A stretch of 64,000 nucleotides of DNA from JAMQKA01 sp031569985 (GCF_031569985.1 NZ_JAMQKA010000029.1:1-64000); one strand, 5' to 3'. Positions 54,721 to 63,948 are shown, counted from the stretch's first letter. Made by a program: numbers and translations. The notes: a model not told the origin generated them from the sequence alone.

Positions 54721-56712
54721 TTAATCCCCGGTTCTGAGAGTCGTTTCGCCGAGGAGCGAAGTGATTTTATTTATTAGGAGCTTATAACTCCCGGCCTTTT
54801 TATAAACAATGCCGTCGGTATGTTGCTGTAGTTTAAGTTCCTTTTTCTGAGAAATGTGTTCCCCTGTGTAAATGATGCTCAGCGGATCAGCGTACTTTGG
54901 CTCGGTATTAATATTCACTATCAACTCATAGCCACTGGTATCGGGCAGATCCATATCCAGGATAACGCAATCTATAAAATCTTTCTCAAGTATTTCGTAT
55001 GCCTCTCTTGCAGTGTTGGCTGTCAGGCAGGTTTTTATTTTGAGACCTAAATATTCTTTTAAGGCGAGGTTGTGCATTTCATTGTCATCGACAAGTAAAA
55101 CTGTTTGATTCAGGTTTGAATCCGGTGTGCTGGCAACGTGTAGCGAAGGGGAGCTCTTTGAAGAATATGAGGTGCCCTTCGTTTTTTGTGTTCCGTTCAT
55201 TGATGTATTGCCTGTGCCGGCGGGGAGGTAAAACGTGAATACACTACCTTGGCCTGCCTCGCTCTCAAGATGCAGTGCCCCATCCAGCAGTTCAGCAATT
55301 TCTTGGCAGAGGGCCAGGCCTAATCCCGAACCCCCATAGGATTCATGAATTGAACCATCAGCCTGGCGAAAAGTCTCAAAAATGATCTGTTGCTTTTCCT
55401 CAGGAATACCCATGCCGGTATCTTCCACACTGAATGCGATGTTTTGCTGGTGTCTGTTGTCAACATTCAGATCTGCCAGTTCAGTAGCCCCGGGTGAATA
55501 GCAGGTCACGGTGACGGTCCCTTCCTGGGTGAATTTTAAAGCATTGGATAGGAAGTTCTTCAAAACCTTCTTTAGGAATAGGTGGTCCGTTTTGAGAGTT
55601 TGTCTGCAATCGGGGCGTATGTGAAACTCCAGCGTAATGTCATTTTCTCTGGCCAGTGGTGCAAACGCCTGTTCCAGGTGGCCAAAGATGTCTTGGACAC
55701 AAATCTCTTCCAATTTTATTTTTTTCTGTCCCGATTGAATGGCTGATTGGTCCAATACCTGGTTCATAAGTTCAAGCATGGAGTGGCTTGCTTTGGCAAT
55801 AGTCTCGGTATACTCCCACTGCTGTTGGTTAAGGTCCTCACTGCTGCTGTTCAGCAAATTACAGAACATGGTAATGGAATTAAGACTGGTACGCATCTCA
55901 TGGGTGATGCTGGCCAGGTATTTCGACTTCCGCAGGCTTGTCGTCACATGCTTTTTCAAGTCGGAAATATCTCGTGCAATGCCCGCAAGTATAAACATTC
56001 CATTCTGGTGGACGGGATGAAAATGTATTTCTACAGGGTATCTGCTTCCATCTTTCCGTCTATGAAGGGTGCAGAGGGAGAGCTCCGGACAACTCCCGTT
56101 ACGTACAGGTTCTAAAAGTTTTGCAAAGACAGTGGGAGAGAAATCCGGATATAATTTTGAGAGTGAAATATGTTTGAGCTCTTGTTTAGAATATCCCAGG
56201 TTTTGGAGAGCCTGCTTGTTGGTGAAGGCAATTTTTTGGGACCCCGGTTCAAAGAGATAGATCTCATTTGGGCTGCACTCGGCAAGCCACTTATTTTCAA
56301 TTCGAACTTCTTTAGCTTTTTGCAACTCCCTTCTGGTGCGGAGCTCGCGGTTGATGACCGCGGGAAGTTTTTTCAGGTTTTGCTTGTCCAGACATTCACA
56401 AGCACCCTTATTTATGAACGTAAGGGTATCTTCCAGGCTAATTTCATCCCTGACAAGGATGAAAGGGAGCTTAGGTTTATGATGCCTGGCAATTTGAAGC
56501 GCAGAGATATCATCGAATGCCGGAGGGTGCAATGCACATAGAATGATATCCCAGGACTTGGCATCCAGGGCCTCTTCCATTTGTTTCGCAGTTTTTGTAA
56601 TCTGATACCGAGGTTCAAATCCACTGCGGTTGAGTTGGTTCAATGCCTGTATAATGGTATTGTTATCGTTATCAGTCATAGCAATGCCAAGTACGGAGAT
56701 CGTTTTTCTCAT
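54721..56712 (-). CDS. Hybrid sensor histidine kinase (REC-like, PAS, HisKA, HATPase, REC)
   Basis: The 663-residue cytosolic protein has no membrane segment. Residues 1-125 form a degenerate receiver: the Asp site reads ILCALHPP, without Asp. A PAS domain lies at about 145-265 (NEIYLFEPGSQKIAFTN, PVEIHFHPV, GIARDIS). HisKA follows with phosphoacceptor H271 in ITHEMRTSLNSI. HATPase has NFLSNALKF, VEDTGMGIP and GGSGLGLA. The C-terminal receiver has D586 in VILDMDLPD and Lys in VYKKAG. It is upstream of a DHp-only protein and the chemotaxis operon. ATG 56712 was used; a palindrome (ACCAATCAA / TTGATTGGT, 56745-56771) sits in its leader. Confidence 0.9.
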   Translation of the reverse strand: MRKTISVLGIAMTDNDNNTIIQALNQLNRSGFEPRYQITKTAKQMEEALDAKSWDIILCALHPPAFDDISALQIARHHKPKLPFILVRDEISLEDTLTFINKGACECLDKQNLKKLPAVINRELRTRRELQKAKEVRIENKWLAECSPNEIYLFEPGSQKIAFTNKQALQNLGYSKQELKHISLSKLYPDFSPTVFAKLLEPVRNGSCPELSLCTLHRRKDGSRYPVEIHFHPVHQNGMFILAGIARDISDLKKHVTTSLRKSKYLASITHEMRTSLNSITMFCNLLNSSSEDLNQQQWEYTETIAKASHSMLELMNQVLDQSAIQSGQKKIKLEEICVQDIFGHLEQAFAPLARENDITLEFHIRPDCRQTLKTDHLFLKKVLKNFLSNALKFTQEGTVTVTCYSPGATELADLNVDNRHQQNIAFSVEDTGMGIPEEKQQIIFETFRQADGSIHESYGGSGLGLALCQEIAELLDGALHLESEAGQGSVFTFYLPAGTGNTSMNGTQKTKGTSYSSKSSPSLHVASTPDSNLNQTVLLVDDNEMHNLALKEYLGLKIKTCLTANTAREAYEILEKDFIDCVILDMDLPDTSGYELIVNINTEPKYADPLSIIYTGEHISQKKELKLQQHTDGIVYKKAGSYKLLINKITSLLGETTLRTGD

Positions 56713-57100
56713 AGTCGTAGTTTATCCATTCCGAAAACAGCCAAACCAATCAAGCTGATGCTTTGATTGGTAGAAGAAATTCAGTGTTTATAGGTATGTG
56801 GAAATGAGTTTATTCGCATTCCCACATATTTGTTGTACCCGGTTCTGTTTAAGATTTTAAAAAAGAAGCCGATAATACCTAGCAGATGGCTTCACGCTAT
56901 TGAACCTTCCCGTTTCTAATAAACGTGCTGCTGGGAATAAATTCAAGGCCGGGATTAGAATTTTATAATATTGGAAAATTTTAATATACTGGATTTGAGG
57001 ATTTCAGCGATCGGGGTCAAAGCCTGGTATCTCAAAAAGTAGACCAGGTGTTGAGATCTTCATAAGAGAAAAGGTTTTTTATAAAATTCGGGTACAACAA
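56713..57100. other. 388-bp divergent gap with two hairpins
   Basis: Besides the ACCAATCAA hairpin (56745-56771), there is a 12-bp near-perfect inverted repeat TATGTGGAAATG / CATTCCCACATA at 56795-56828 with a 10-bp loop. It may be an operator between the divergently transcribed hybrid kinase and DHp-like genes. The rest is AT-rich without features. Confidence 0.45.
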
Positions 57101-57511
57101 ATGGATATAGTAAACGAGTCTGTTGGTTCAGATGCAGTGGGTAACTGCTCTATACTTGAAAATCGAAATTCATCACACCTTGTTGGTAAATCCAAGGCTG
57201 TGGATCGATACGAAAAGCTCAAAGCTTTGAATAAGCTGCAAAAGAGGATTGTCAGGCAGAACATGCACAGCGCGATGTCACCGATAAGTGCAATCTCAGG
57301 GTATCTGGAGCTGATGAATGTTTCATTGGACAACAACGTCGATGTAGAACGAATTCAGCGGTACCGGGAAAAAATTGAGAGTGGTATTGATGAGTTAAAT
57401 GCCATTCTTGAGCATCTACACAAGACTTTTAGCGAGGAAAAGGGTGAGAATAATTCTCGGTTGGGAATGAATCTTCTTATTGAAGAAACGACTCTTTTCC
57501 AGGAAAAGTAG
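57101..57511 (+). CDS. Stand-alone DHp (HisKA-like) domain protein
   Basis: The 136-residue protein has no ATPase domain. Residues about 35-110 look like the two-helix dimerisation/phosphotransfer part of a histidine kinase: an approach helix (AVDRYEKLKALNKLQKRIVRQ), an H-box-like NMHSAMSPISAISGYLELM (H56, with Pro five residues on, as in canonical HELRTP) and a second helix (IQRYREKIESGIDELNAILEHLHKTF). The residue after His is Ser rather than the usual Glu/Asp. It may receive phosphate from the adjacent hybrid kinase, or bind a kinase or receiver without phosphorylation (both inferred). Confidence 0.62.
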   Translation: MDIVNESVGSDAVGNCSILENRNSSHLVGKSKAVDRYEKLKALNKLQKRIVRQNMHSAMSPISAISGYLELMNVSLDNNVDVERIQRYREKIESGIDELNAILEHLHKTFSEEKGENNSRLGMNLLIEETTLFQEK

Positions 57512-57551
57512 ACCGGGTCCTCAGGTTCTGGTATCAAACGGCGTGCACAGG

Positions 57552-58001
57552 TTATAGTGACAGGTCGTATTTGGTCCCTTTGGGAGAACGGAAAAAATGC
57601 ATCTGTACCTGGTACAATTTATTACGCAGCAGATCAAAATTAGCTGATCTCGCGTTATGCCAAGATAAAAATGACCTGCTGAGGCCGCGATCCCTTCTGA
57701 TCTCAGAACGAATCGAGAATATCCTTTCATGACCACAGGTCAAAAACCTGTCCAGTATCTCCTGGAAATCCTTGTTTACTGTGATCTGGCAGATTCCCGG
57801 CACATCATCTTCCTGGCCGGTACTATCGGTTTCTTCGGTTGAGAGCTCATCCCGGGTCTCTTTTTCTTCGTTTTCTCCACGGGGTGATGGAAATGCCGGT
57901 GTTGCTGGCCGGGTTTGTTCACCGGATTTCTGTTGAAGCACTTGTACTCCTTCCGAGGCTTCCAGCACAGAAGATAAATTTGAAGAAGAATTCGATAACA
58001 T
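57552..58001 (-). CDS. Unrecognised protein with disordered N-terminus
   Basis: 149 residues. The first 70 are Ser/Glu/Thr/Pro-rich and probably disordered. The last 80 are mixed and could fold (ICQITVNKDFQEILDRFLTCGHERIFSIRSEIRRDRG, SFLSWHNARSANFDLLRNKLYQVQMHFF). The codon usage looks like that of neighbouring genes and GAAG precedes the ATG. It is convergent with the DHp protein. No family was recognised. Confidence 0.5.
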   Translation of the reverse strand: MLSNSSSNLSSVLEASEGVQVLQQKSGEQTRPATPAFPSPRGENEEKETRDELSTEETDSTGQEDDVPGICQITVNKDFQEILDRFLTCGHERIFSIRSEIRRDRGLSRSFLSWHNARSANFDLLRNKLYQVQMHFFRSPKGTKYDLSL

Positions 58002-58125
58002 AGCACTTCGTGTTACATAAAAGGTATCTCTTGGTTAAGTATCGGCTTGTTAGTTGTAATCTTTAGAAATACTTGCATCCCTTAGGTACCGATATACAGT
58101 TGATTTTTGGGGTCGGCAGGGGCAA

Positions 58126-58392
58126 TTACAGGAAGAAGCCAGATCGTTTAGCAACAGCTTTGGTAATTTTACTCAGCCATTTCCGATAACCCGTACTGTT
58201 CTCTGGGTCTGAGGCCTCAGATCGTGACCGTTTGGCACGTACCCGAAGCTGGCACTCCTGGCACAGCCAACGAACACCTTTTTTATTTTCAACAGGTTCA
58301 AGAGAGACTACAAAATCGTAGATGGGATGGGGATGATTTTCATCGGCCCCGCACCGAGCACAGGTGCCACTGTCATTATCAAAATGATCCAT
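58126..58392 (-). CDS. Small zinc-ribbon-like protein
   Basis: The 88-residue protein has two CxxC pairs (CARC, C11/C14; CQEC, C44/C47) that probably bind one zinc, then a basic stretch (RVRAKRSRSEA) and a C-terminal helix (GYRKWLSKITKAVAKRSGFF). It may contact nucleic acid or a partner protein. Function is unknown, and no good Shine-Dalgarno is seen. Confidence 0.55.
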   Translation of the reverse strand: MDHFDNDSGTCARCGADENHPHPIYDFVVSLEPVENKKGVRWLCQECQLRVRAKRSRSEASDPENSTGYRKWLSKITKAVAKRSGFFL

Positions 58393-59070
58393 GTTTGTTG
58401 TATTATGATGATATGATCTGATTTTAAACCGAAAGTACCGCCGTCATGTGTCGCCCGAAAATGGTGGGTAGGCTATACCCATGGAGAGGGCAGAATGATA
58501 TATAGGGTATCCTAATCAAATTGTTCCCGCACCGATCGTAGTATTTATCGTCAGTTCGAGATAAAACCTGTCATTGGGAGGGATTCAGCGACCATCGCGA
58601 TTCCGACAGGGGGGCTGGAGGCAATCTCCCAATGGGTGAACAAAAAAACGGGTAAGGAGATCGCCACGTCGACCTCATCGTTGAGCCAACAAGTATGTAT
58701 AATGTCTCCTCGCGATGACAGTAACTATTTTGAGTGATTCTCGTTTCCGATATCATCCCAAAAGATATGCCATCCCCAAAAAATCGATAAAAATGTTGAT
58801 CTCTGTCTCATTCTTGATTACTGCATCTCTTATAGATCCGCTGATATAGCACTTTTCACACCGAAAAGGAGTGGTTTCCTAAGGGTAAATTTTCTTCAAT
58901 CAATTTCTTAAGAATTTCCAAAAACGTACGATAAGTAGAGCTGTAAGTATTACAAAACCTTGAAGGATGGTCTGGCCAAAAAGGGTATTGGCATTAGGTA
59001 GAGATCATACCAGACATGTCATCTGTTTTGTAGAAACTCAGTTATCTATCACGAAATACCGGAGTACATA
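58393..59070. other. 678-bp gap with MITE-like copy 2 and the leader of the chemotaxis operon
   Basis: The MITE-like element occupies 58568-58721. The remaining 350 bp upstream of cheY must hold the che promoter, but no full TTTG...TAnnTTTG match was found. No gene is seen. Confidence 0.5.
58568..58721. repeat. MITE-like palindromic repeat, copy 2 (inverted relative to copy 1)
   Basis: A 154-bp element with ends CTGTCATTG and CGATGACAG. Block 58656-58680 is the exact reverse complement of 49564-49588 in copy 1, and GGGATTCAGCGACCATC also matches. The centre carries CCCAATGGGTGAACAAAAAAACGGG. The copies differ in their inner arms. No ORF of its own is present. Confidence 0.8.
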
Positions 59071-59520
59071 ATGAGCATGATAAAAGCACTAGTTATTGAT
59101 GATTCAAAGATAATGAGAAGTGCCGTAAAGCGGGCGCTCAACCAGCTGATGCTGGCAGATTTTGAATATGTTGAGGCCAAGGACGGGGAAGATGCCCTGG
59201 AAAAGTTTAACGATGAGATCCAAATCATGTTTGTGGACTGGAATATGCCAAACATGACAGGAATCGAGTTTTCAAAAGCCGTTCGGGAGCAGGGCAACGA
59301 GCATATCCCGATTATCATGGTTACGGCCGAAAAATCGATGGGAAAAGTTGACAAGGCACTCAATGAGGGAGGGGCTGATGAGTATATAACCAAACCTTTT
59401 ACCGCCGATAAGATGCACAAGGCGATCAGTCGATATTTCGATGAAGATGGCAACTTGATCAACGAAGATGAAGAGGGCGAAGAGGACAAAAGCTTCTTTA
59501 AAAATATTCTCAACAACTAA
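59071..59520 (+). CDS. cheY: CheY-like chemotaxis response regulator
   Basis: The 149-residue receiver has acidic pair D10/D11 (VIDDSKIM), phosphoacceptor D56 (MFVDWNMPNMTG), switch T85 (IMVTAEKS) and K108 (YITKPFTA). A short acidic tail (about 125-149) ends the protein. The first gene of cheY-cheX-cheA-cheR-cheD, it should carry the CheA phosphoryl signal to an output such as a motor or gliding machine. GGAG precedes the ATG. Confidence 0.9.
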   Translation: MSMIKALVIDDSKIMRSAVKRALNQLMLADFEYVEAKDGEDALEKFNDEIQIMFVDWNMPNMTGIEFSKAVREQGNEHIPIIMVTAEKSMGKVDKALNEGGADEYITKPFTADKMHKAISRYFDEDGNLINEDEEGEEDKSFFKNILNN

Positions 59521-59535
59521 AACAGTGCAGAATAA

Positions 59536-60033
59536 ATGGACATTGAAAATATAAATGAACTGGATCGCATCCCCGATGAGATTGTCGGTAAAGTGGAAAC
59601 ATCGGTTATTAATACATTTGCTTCGATTATTGGTGAAGAGCCGAACTACGTGAAAGAAGAGAATGGAGAAGGACCGTTGAACGGAATTATTGGCAATGTA
59701 ACGGTATTCAACTCCGAGCATACCTTGTCGCTCATGCTTGCTATCCCCAAGGATACGGCTCTTTATTTGTCAGAGGTTTTTATCGGGATGGAGCTGCCGT
59801 TTGAGAGTGATGACATGGGTGATTTAATCGGCGAGGTATCAAACATTCTGGCCGGTGATGTAGCTGCAAATGTTGAGAAAGTCGGGTTTCGGGGGCAGTC
59901 ATCACTTCCCACAGCCACCCGGGGTAGCGACCTAACCCTGTTTATGCCCACTAAGCCCCCAACGGAGAAAATGAAGTTTTCTACTACAAATATGGACTTC
60001 TGGCTGACCCTGGTACTGAGCGAATCCAATTAA
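59536..60033 (+). CDS. cheX: CheX-type chemotaxis phosphatase
   Basis: The 165-residue protein of the CheC/CheX/FliY group shows the catalytic E-x-x-N in DDMGDLIGEVSNILAGDVAANVEK, once, as expected for CheX. The start fits: VETSVINTFASIIGEEP. CheX dephosphorylates CheY-P. It lies 15 bp after cheY and 16 bp before cheA. Confidence 0.87.
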   Translation: MDIENINELDRIPDEIVGKVETSVINTFASIIGEEPNYVKEENGEGPLNGIIGNVTVFNSEHTLSLMLAIPKDTALYLSEVFIGMELPFESDDMGDLIGEVSNILAGDVAANVEKVGFRGQSSLPTATRGSDLTLFMPTKPPTEKMKFSTTNMDFWLTLVLSESN

Positions 60034-60049
60034 ACAAAAAAGCATTACG

Positions 60050-62521
60050 ATGGGTAATACAAATCAACACGTAGAGAAGCTTGAAGAAATCATACGCGCA
60101 CTGGCCGATGTATGGCCGGCCGACAGAGAGAATGTTGCCGTTGCCGGTGCCAGGCTTGAAGAATTCATTGAGGGGTTTGATGAAAATGCGGGGCAGCTGC
60201 AAAAACTGATTGATCTGGCATGGGAGGGATTGAAGTATCTTTTTGAGGAAGATGAGTACTTCATGAGTGTCAAGCCAGCGACGATGCAGGCGGTAAATAC
60301 CATTCGGGAGTACCTGCTGAAAGACGGCGATATCCAGGTGGAAGATTTTGAGAAAGCATGCGATGACCTCGAAACTGCGCTTTCGGGGGGTGGCGAATCG
60401 GCAGATACCCTGATTGAGCTCGATGAAATTAACGACGAGGAGAAATCGGGTGCGGAAAAATCCAAAAAGGAAGAGGGCGCCCACACCCTTGATGATCTTG
60501 CTACACTGATCCTCGGGCTGAGTTTGGAGGATATTACCGAAGAAGAGCTCAAGAAGCTATATGGCATGTTGCAGAGCCTTGCGGAAAGTGAAGAGCAGCC
60601 GGTTGCCGAACCTTTGCAAGAGGCTATACAAGCTATAGAAAGGGCAGGTTTAGGGGAAGACAGCTCCGGTAAGTGGTTTGATATAGTTTCTGAAAAGACG
60701 GAAGAGGCGATCGAAATTAAGACCGATGAGGCCTGGAGCGAGTCCGCAGACCAAGAGCAAGCGGCGGTTCAAGAGGAGGGTTTGTCCGAAAAGGGTGGTG
60801 AAGCGGAAACCGAGGAGTTTTACATTCCCGAAGACATCGATCCGGCGATGGTGGGGGAGTTTATCACCGAATGTACAGAGTTGCTGGAAATGGCGGAGGG
60901 AGCCCTGCTCGACCTGGAAGAGCGCCCTGATGATGAAGAACTGGTTAACAAGGTGTTTCGTGCTTTCCACACTATCAAGGGGACGTCCGCTTTTATGGGA
61001 TTGGACCCGATATCCGAATTTACTCACCTCCTGGAAACCGTCCTGAGCATGATTCGCGAGGGGGAGCTGGAGTTTGATACTGCGTGTGCCGATATCTCGC
61101 TGGAGGCGATAGATATTATCAACCAGATGCTGGATGTCGTGGAGGTCTCGGATGGTGGCGATCTGCTTCCCAAACCAAACAATTTTGAGCTTTTAATCAG
61201 GGTGCTGGAAGAAGTATCCGAAGAGGGTACTGCTCCCGAGGATGCACTGGCTGCCGAAGGCGGAATTTCATATGGCGTGGGAGATACAAGCGAAGTTCCA
61301 GTTGAGGAAATGGCCGAGAATATGAATGGAGAATCTGCCAAGAATGGCGCGGCCGACAAAAGTTCCGACAGTTCTAAATCCGATTCATCGGTACGCGTTA
61401 ACGTCGGTCGCCTCGATCGGCTAATCGATATGATCGGGGAGTTGGTGATTGCGCACTCTGTGGTGGCACAGGACGAAAGCATACCTGATCACTCTGATCT
61501 GCAGAAGAAAATTAGTCACACCAGCAAAATACTGCGTGAGCTGCAGGACACCAGTCTCACACTCCGGATGGTGCCGCTAAAGGCCACTTTCCACAAGATG
61601 AACCGCTTGGTTCGCGATCTGGGTCGAAAGGCGGGAAAGTCGGTCAAGCTCTCTACCCATGGCGAGGATACCGAGATTGACCGGAATATGGTTGACATTA
61701 TAAGCGAGCCGCTGGTCCATATGATCCGAAACGCCATAGATCACGGTATTGAAACGCCCGAGGAGCGCGAAGAGGCAGGCAAGCCCGCTAAGGCCAATAT
61801 CTGGCTACGGGCATCTCAGGAAGGTGGCAAGGTTGTCATTGAGATTGAAGACGACGGGCGCGGCATAAACAAAGAAAAGGTGCTGGAAAAAGCGATCGAT
61901 AAAGGCTTGGTGGAGCCGGGTGAAAAGCTGACGGACAGTGAGATTTACAACCTGATATTTCTGCCCGGCTTCTCGTCAACTGATGAGGTCACCGACCTGT
62001 CGGGGCGGGGCGTGGGAATGGATGTAGTGCGCCGTTCTATCGAGGAACTAAAGGGGAAGGTCGATGTCACCTCTGAGCCGGGAGAGGGTACCAAAATTAC
62101 GATTGAGCTCCCGTTTACGCTCGCTATTACCGATGGTATGCTGGTGAATGTAGGGAGCCAGCGCTTCATTGTGCCTACGCTGAATATTGATATGGCGTTC
62201 CGGGCCGAAGAAAAAGATGTGTTTACCGTATTGGGCAACTCCGAAAAAGTCTCCATCCGTGGGGAAACCATGCCTGTGGTGCGCCTGCACCGGCATTTCA
62301 ATATTGAAGACGGGATTGATGATCTCGTAGACGGGACACTCCTGATAATAAGGAATGCAAATAAAAAGTACGCACTCTTGGTAGACGAAGTGATAGGCCA
62401 ACAGCAGCTGGTCGGAAAATCGATCAATATGATGACAAAGATGGACCACATTTCCGGGGGTGCCATTTTGGGGGATGGCCGCGTGGGTTTGATCCTGGAT
62501 ACAGCAGCCCTCATGAATTAA
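60050..62521 (+). CDS. cheA: Chemotaxis histidine kinase CheA
   Basis: The 823-residue kinase has an unusual N-terminal helical region (1-115, Hpt-like but without the HTxKG His), acidic linkers, then the true P1 Hpt domain with H307 in AFHTIKGTSAFMG, P3 dimerisation (VNVGRLDRLIDMIGELVIAHSVV), P4 kinase (HMIRNAIDHG, EDDGRG, LPGFSSTDEVTDLSGRGVGMDVV) and the P5 CheW-like end (GSQRFIVPTLNIDMAFR...DEVIGQQQLVGKSI). It autophosphorylates and passes phosphate to CheY/CheB. The extra N-terminal helical module makes it longer than the E. coli enzyme (654). Confidence 0.94.
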   Translation: MGNTNQHVEKLEEIIRALADVWPADRENVAVAGARLEEFIEGFDENAGQLQKLIDLAWEGLKYLFEEDEYFMSVKPATMQAVNTIREYLLKDGDIQVEDFEKACDDLETALSGGGESADTLIELDEINDEEKSGAEKSKKEEGAHTLDDLATLILGLSLEDITEEELKKLYGMLQSLAESEEQPVAEPLQEAIQAIERAGLGEDSSGKWFDIVSEKTEEAIEIKTDEAWSESADQEQAAVQEEGLSEKGGEAETEEFYIPEDIDPAMVGEFITECTELLEMAEGALLDLEERPDDEELVNKVFRAFHTIKGTSAFMGLDPISEFTHLLETVLSMIREGELEFDTACADISLEAIDIINQMLDVVEVSDGGDLLPKPNNFELLIRVLEEVSEEGTAPEDALAAEGGISYGVGDTSEVPVEEMAENMNGESAKNGAADKSSDSSKSDSSVRVNVGRLDRLIDMIGELVIAHSVVAQDESIPDHSDLQKKISHTSKILRELQDTSLTLRMVPLKATFHKMNRLVRDLGRKAGKSVKLSTHGEDTEIDRNMVDIISEPLVHMIRNAIDHGIETPEEREEAGKPAKANIWLRASQEGGKVVIEIEDDGRGINKEKVLEKAIDKGLVEPGEKLTDSEIYNLIFLPGFSSTDEVTDLSGRGVGMDVVRRSIEELKGKVDVTSEPGEGTKITIELPFTLAITDGMLVNVGSQRFIVPTLNIDMAFRAEEKDVFTVLGNSEKVSIRGETMPVVRLHRHFNIEDGIDDLVDGTLLIIRNANKKYALLVDEVIGQQQLVGKSINMMTKMDHISGGAILGDGRVGLILDTAALMN

Positions 62522-62644
62522 GGTGGCGACCAGTTTCCACAAAAAATAGATTTTGTGATTGGCAGCCATGGTTACAATAAAACCAGCGGTATTTTTTGAT
62601 CAGTCTCGGAATGTGACAAAAGGTTAGGCAGGGGTTACTAGTGT

Positions 62645-63433
62645 ATGGTTTTAAAAAGTTCAGAGTTCAAAAAAATTCGCAGCATCGTACATGACTACTG
62701 CGGGATAAACTTGCATGAAGGCAAGGAAGCCCTGGTTAGAACCCGAGTGATGAAACGAATCCGGAAGCTGGGGATGCGCAGCTTTTCTCAGTACATGAGC
62801 TATATGGAAAGAGATGACTCCGGCGCAGAATTTCTGGCGCTGGTGGACGTGCTGACGACCAATAAAACTAGTTTTTTCAGGGAGAGCCAGCATTTTGATT
62901 TCATCCGTGATCACATCATCCCCCAGATGGGAAAGCGGTGCATGAAGTGGTGGTCGGCGGGTTGTTCTACCGGTCAGGAACCAGTCAGTTGTGCCATAGC
63001 GCTTAGGGAGCAAAGCGTGTCCAAAGAGGCTGTTAAAATCCTGGGAATCGATCTGTCCAGAGAAGTAGTACATGCTGCAAAAACGGGTGTCTATGGATCG
63101 GAGAAAGTGGCCGAACTCCCCGATCGCCTCCGTGATAGATATTTTGATGAGACAAAGGCGGGTGGCTATCGCGTGATGCCGGATATCCGCTCCATGATTA
63201 CCTATGGCAGATTGAATCTTAAGAAGAAATGGCCGCTGAATGGCCCTTTTCATGTCATCATGTGCCGCAATGTTATGATCTATTTTAATCGAAGAACACA
63301 GCACGAACTGATTTCCAGGTTTCGTGATATCCTGGAGCCCGGGGGATACCTGTTTCTGGGACATTCCGAGAGTGTCTCCGGCAGAAATAGCGGGTTTCAG
63401 AATATTTGTCCCGCAGTGTACCAGAAACAATAA
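62645..63433 (+). CDS. cheR: Chemoreceptor glutamate methyltransferase CheR
   Basis: The 262-residue SAM methyltransferase has an N-terminal helical domain (EFKKIRSIVHDYCGINLHEGKEALVRTRV...) and a catalytic domain with TNKTSFFRESQHFDFI, WWSAGCSTGQEPVS (SAM-binding GCSTGxEP), IDLSREVVHAAK and VIMCRNVMIYFN. It methylates chemoreceptor glutamates for adaptation. It starts at ATG 62645, 123 bp after cheA, and ends 17 bp before cheD. Confidence 0.94.
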   Translation: MVLKSSEFKKIRSIVHDYCGINLHEGKEALVRTRVMKRIRKLGMRSFSQYMSYMERDDSGAEFLALVDVLTTNKTSFFRESQHFDFIRDHIIPQMGKRCMKWWSAGCSTGQEPVSCAIALREQSVSKEAVKILGIDLSREVVHAAKTGVYGSEKVAELPDRLRDRYFDETKAGGYRVMPDIRSMITYGRLNLKKKWPLNGPFHVIMCRNVMIYFNRRTQHELISRFRDILEPGGYLFLGHSESVSGRNSGFQNICPAVYQKQ

Positions 63434-63450
63434 ACCAAGAGCCAGTCTGC

Positions 63451-63948
63451 ATGAAAACAGTGGTAGGAGTGAGTGATTTACGGGTTTCCCAAAATGTGCA
63501 TGAGATGATCGTTACCTATGCACTGGGAAGTTGCCTGGGGATCACCGCATATGACCCGATGGCCCGGGTGGGCGGGCTCCTGCACGTAATGCTGCCCCGT
63601 GCCAAAGCGGATCCGGAGAAGGCGAAAGCGAAGCCCGCGATGTATGTCGATTCCGGCTTGAGTGAATTGTTAAATGGGATTTATGCCCTTGGAGCTCAAA
63701 AAAGGAACCTGAAAATTAGCGTTGCAGGGGGCGCAACGATTAAGCGGGATATCAGTGACGATTATTTCAAAATAGGAAAGCGCAATTTTACAATGTTTCG
63801 AAAGCTTTTGTGGAAGAACGGATTAATGATTGCTGCCCAGGATGTCGGTGGCAGGAGATCGCGAACGATGGCCATTAGGATAGCCGACGGGCTGGTAACG
63901 ATCAATAAAAAACCGATTAAAAAATTGAGTAAACACAAAAAAATTTAA
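63451..63948 (+). CDS. cheD: Chemoreceptor glutamine deamidase CheD
   Basis: The 165-residue enzyme has catalytic C28 in ALGSCLGITAYD and H45 in GGLLHVMLPRAK; the third residue is probably Thr in the GGATIKRD motif region. It deamidates receptor glutamines and, with CheX/CheC-type phosphatases, tunes adaptation. ATG 63451 (MKTVVGVSDLRV) is chosen over the longer frame inside cheR. The remainder of the che cluster (cheB, cheW, receptors) may lie beyond the window. Confidence 0.9.
   Translation: MKTVVGVSDLRVSQNVHEMIVTYALGSCLGITAYDPMARVGGLLHVMLPRAKADPEKAKAKPAMYVDSGLSELLNGIYALGAQKRNLKISVAGGATIKRDISDDYFKIGKRNFTMFRKLLWKNGLMIAAQDVGGRRSRTMAIRIADGLVTINKKPIKKLSKHKKI

Noticed and set aside
61945..62514. 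Minus-strand 189-residue frame
   Set aside because: Antisense of the cheA kinase domain.
62660..63430. Minus-strand 256-residue frame
   Set aside because: Exactly opposite cheR, whose motifs are unmistakable.
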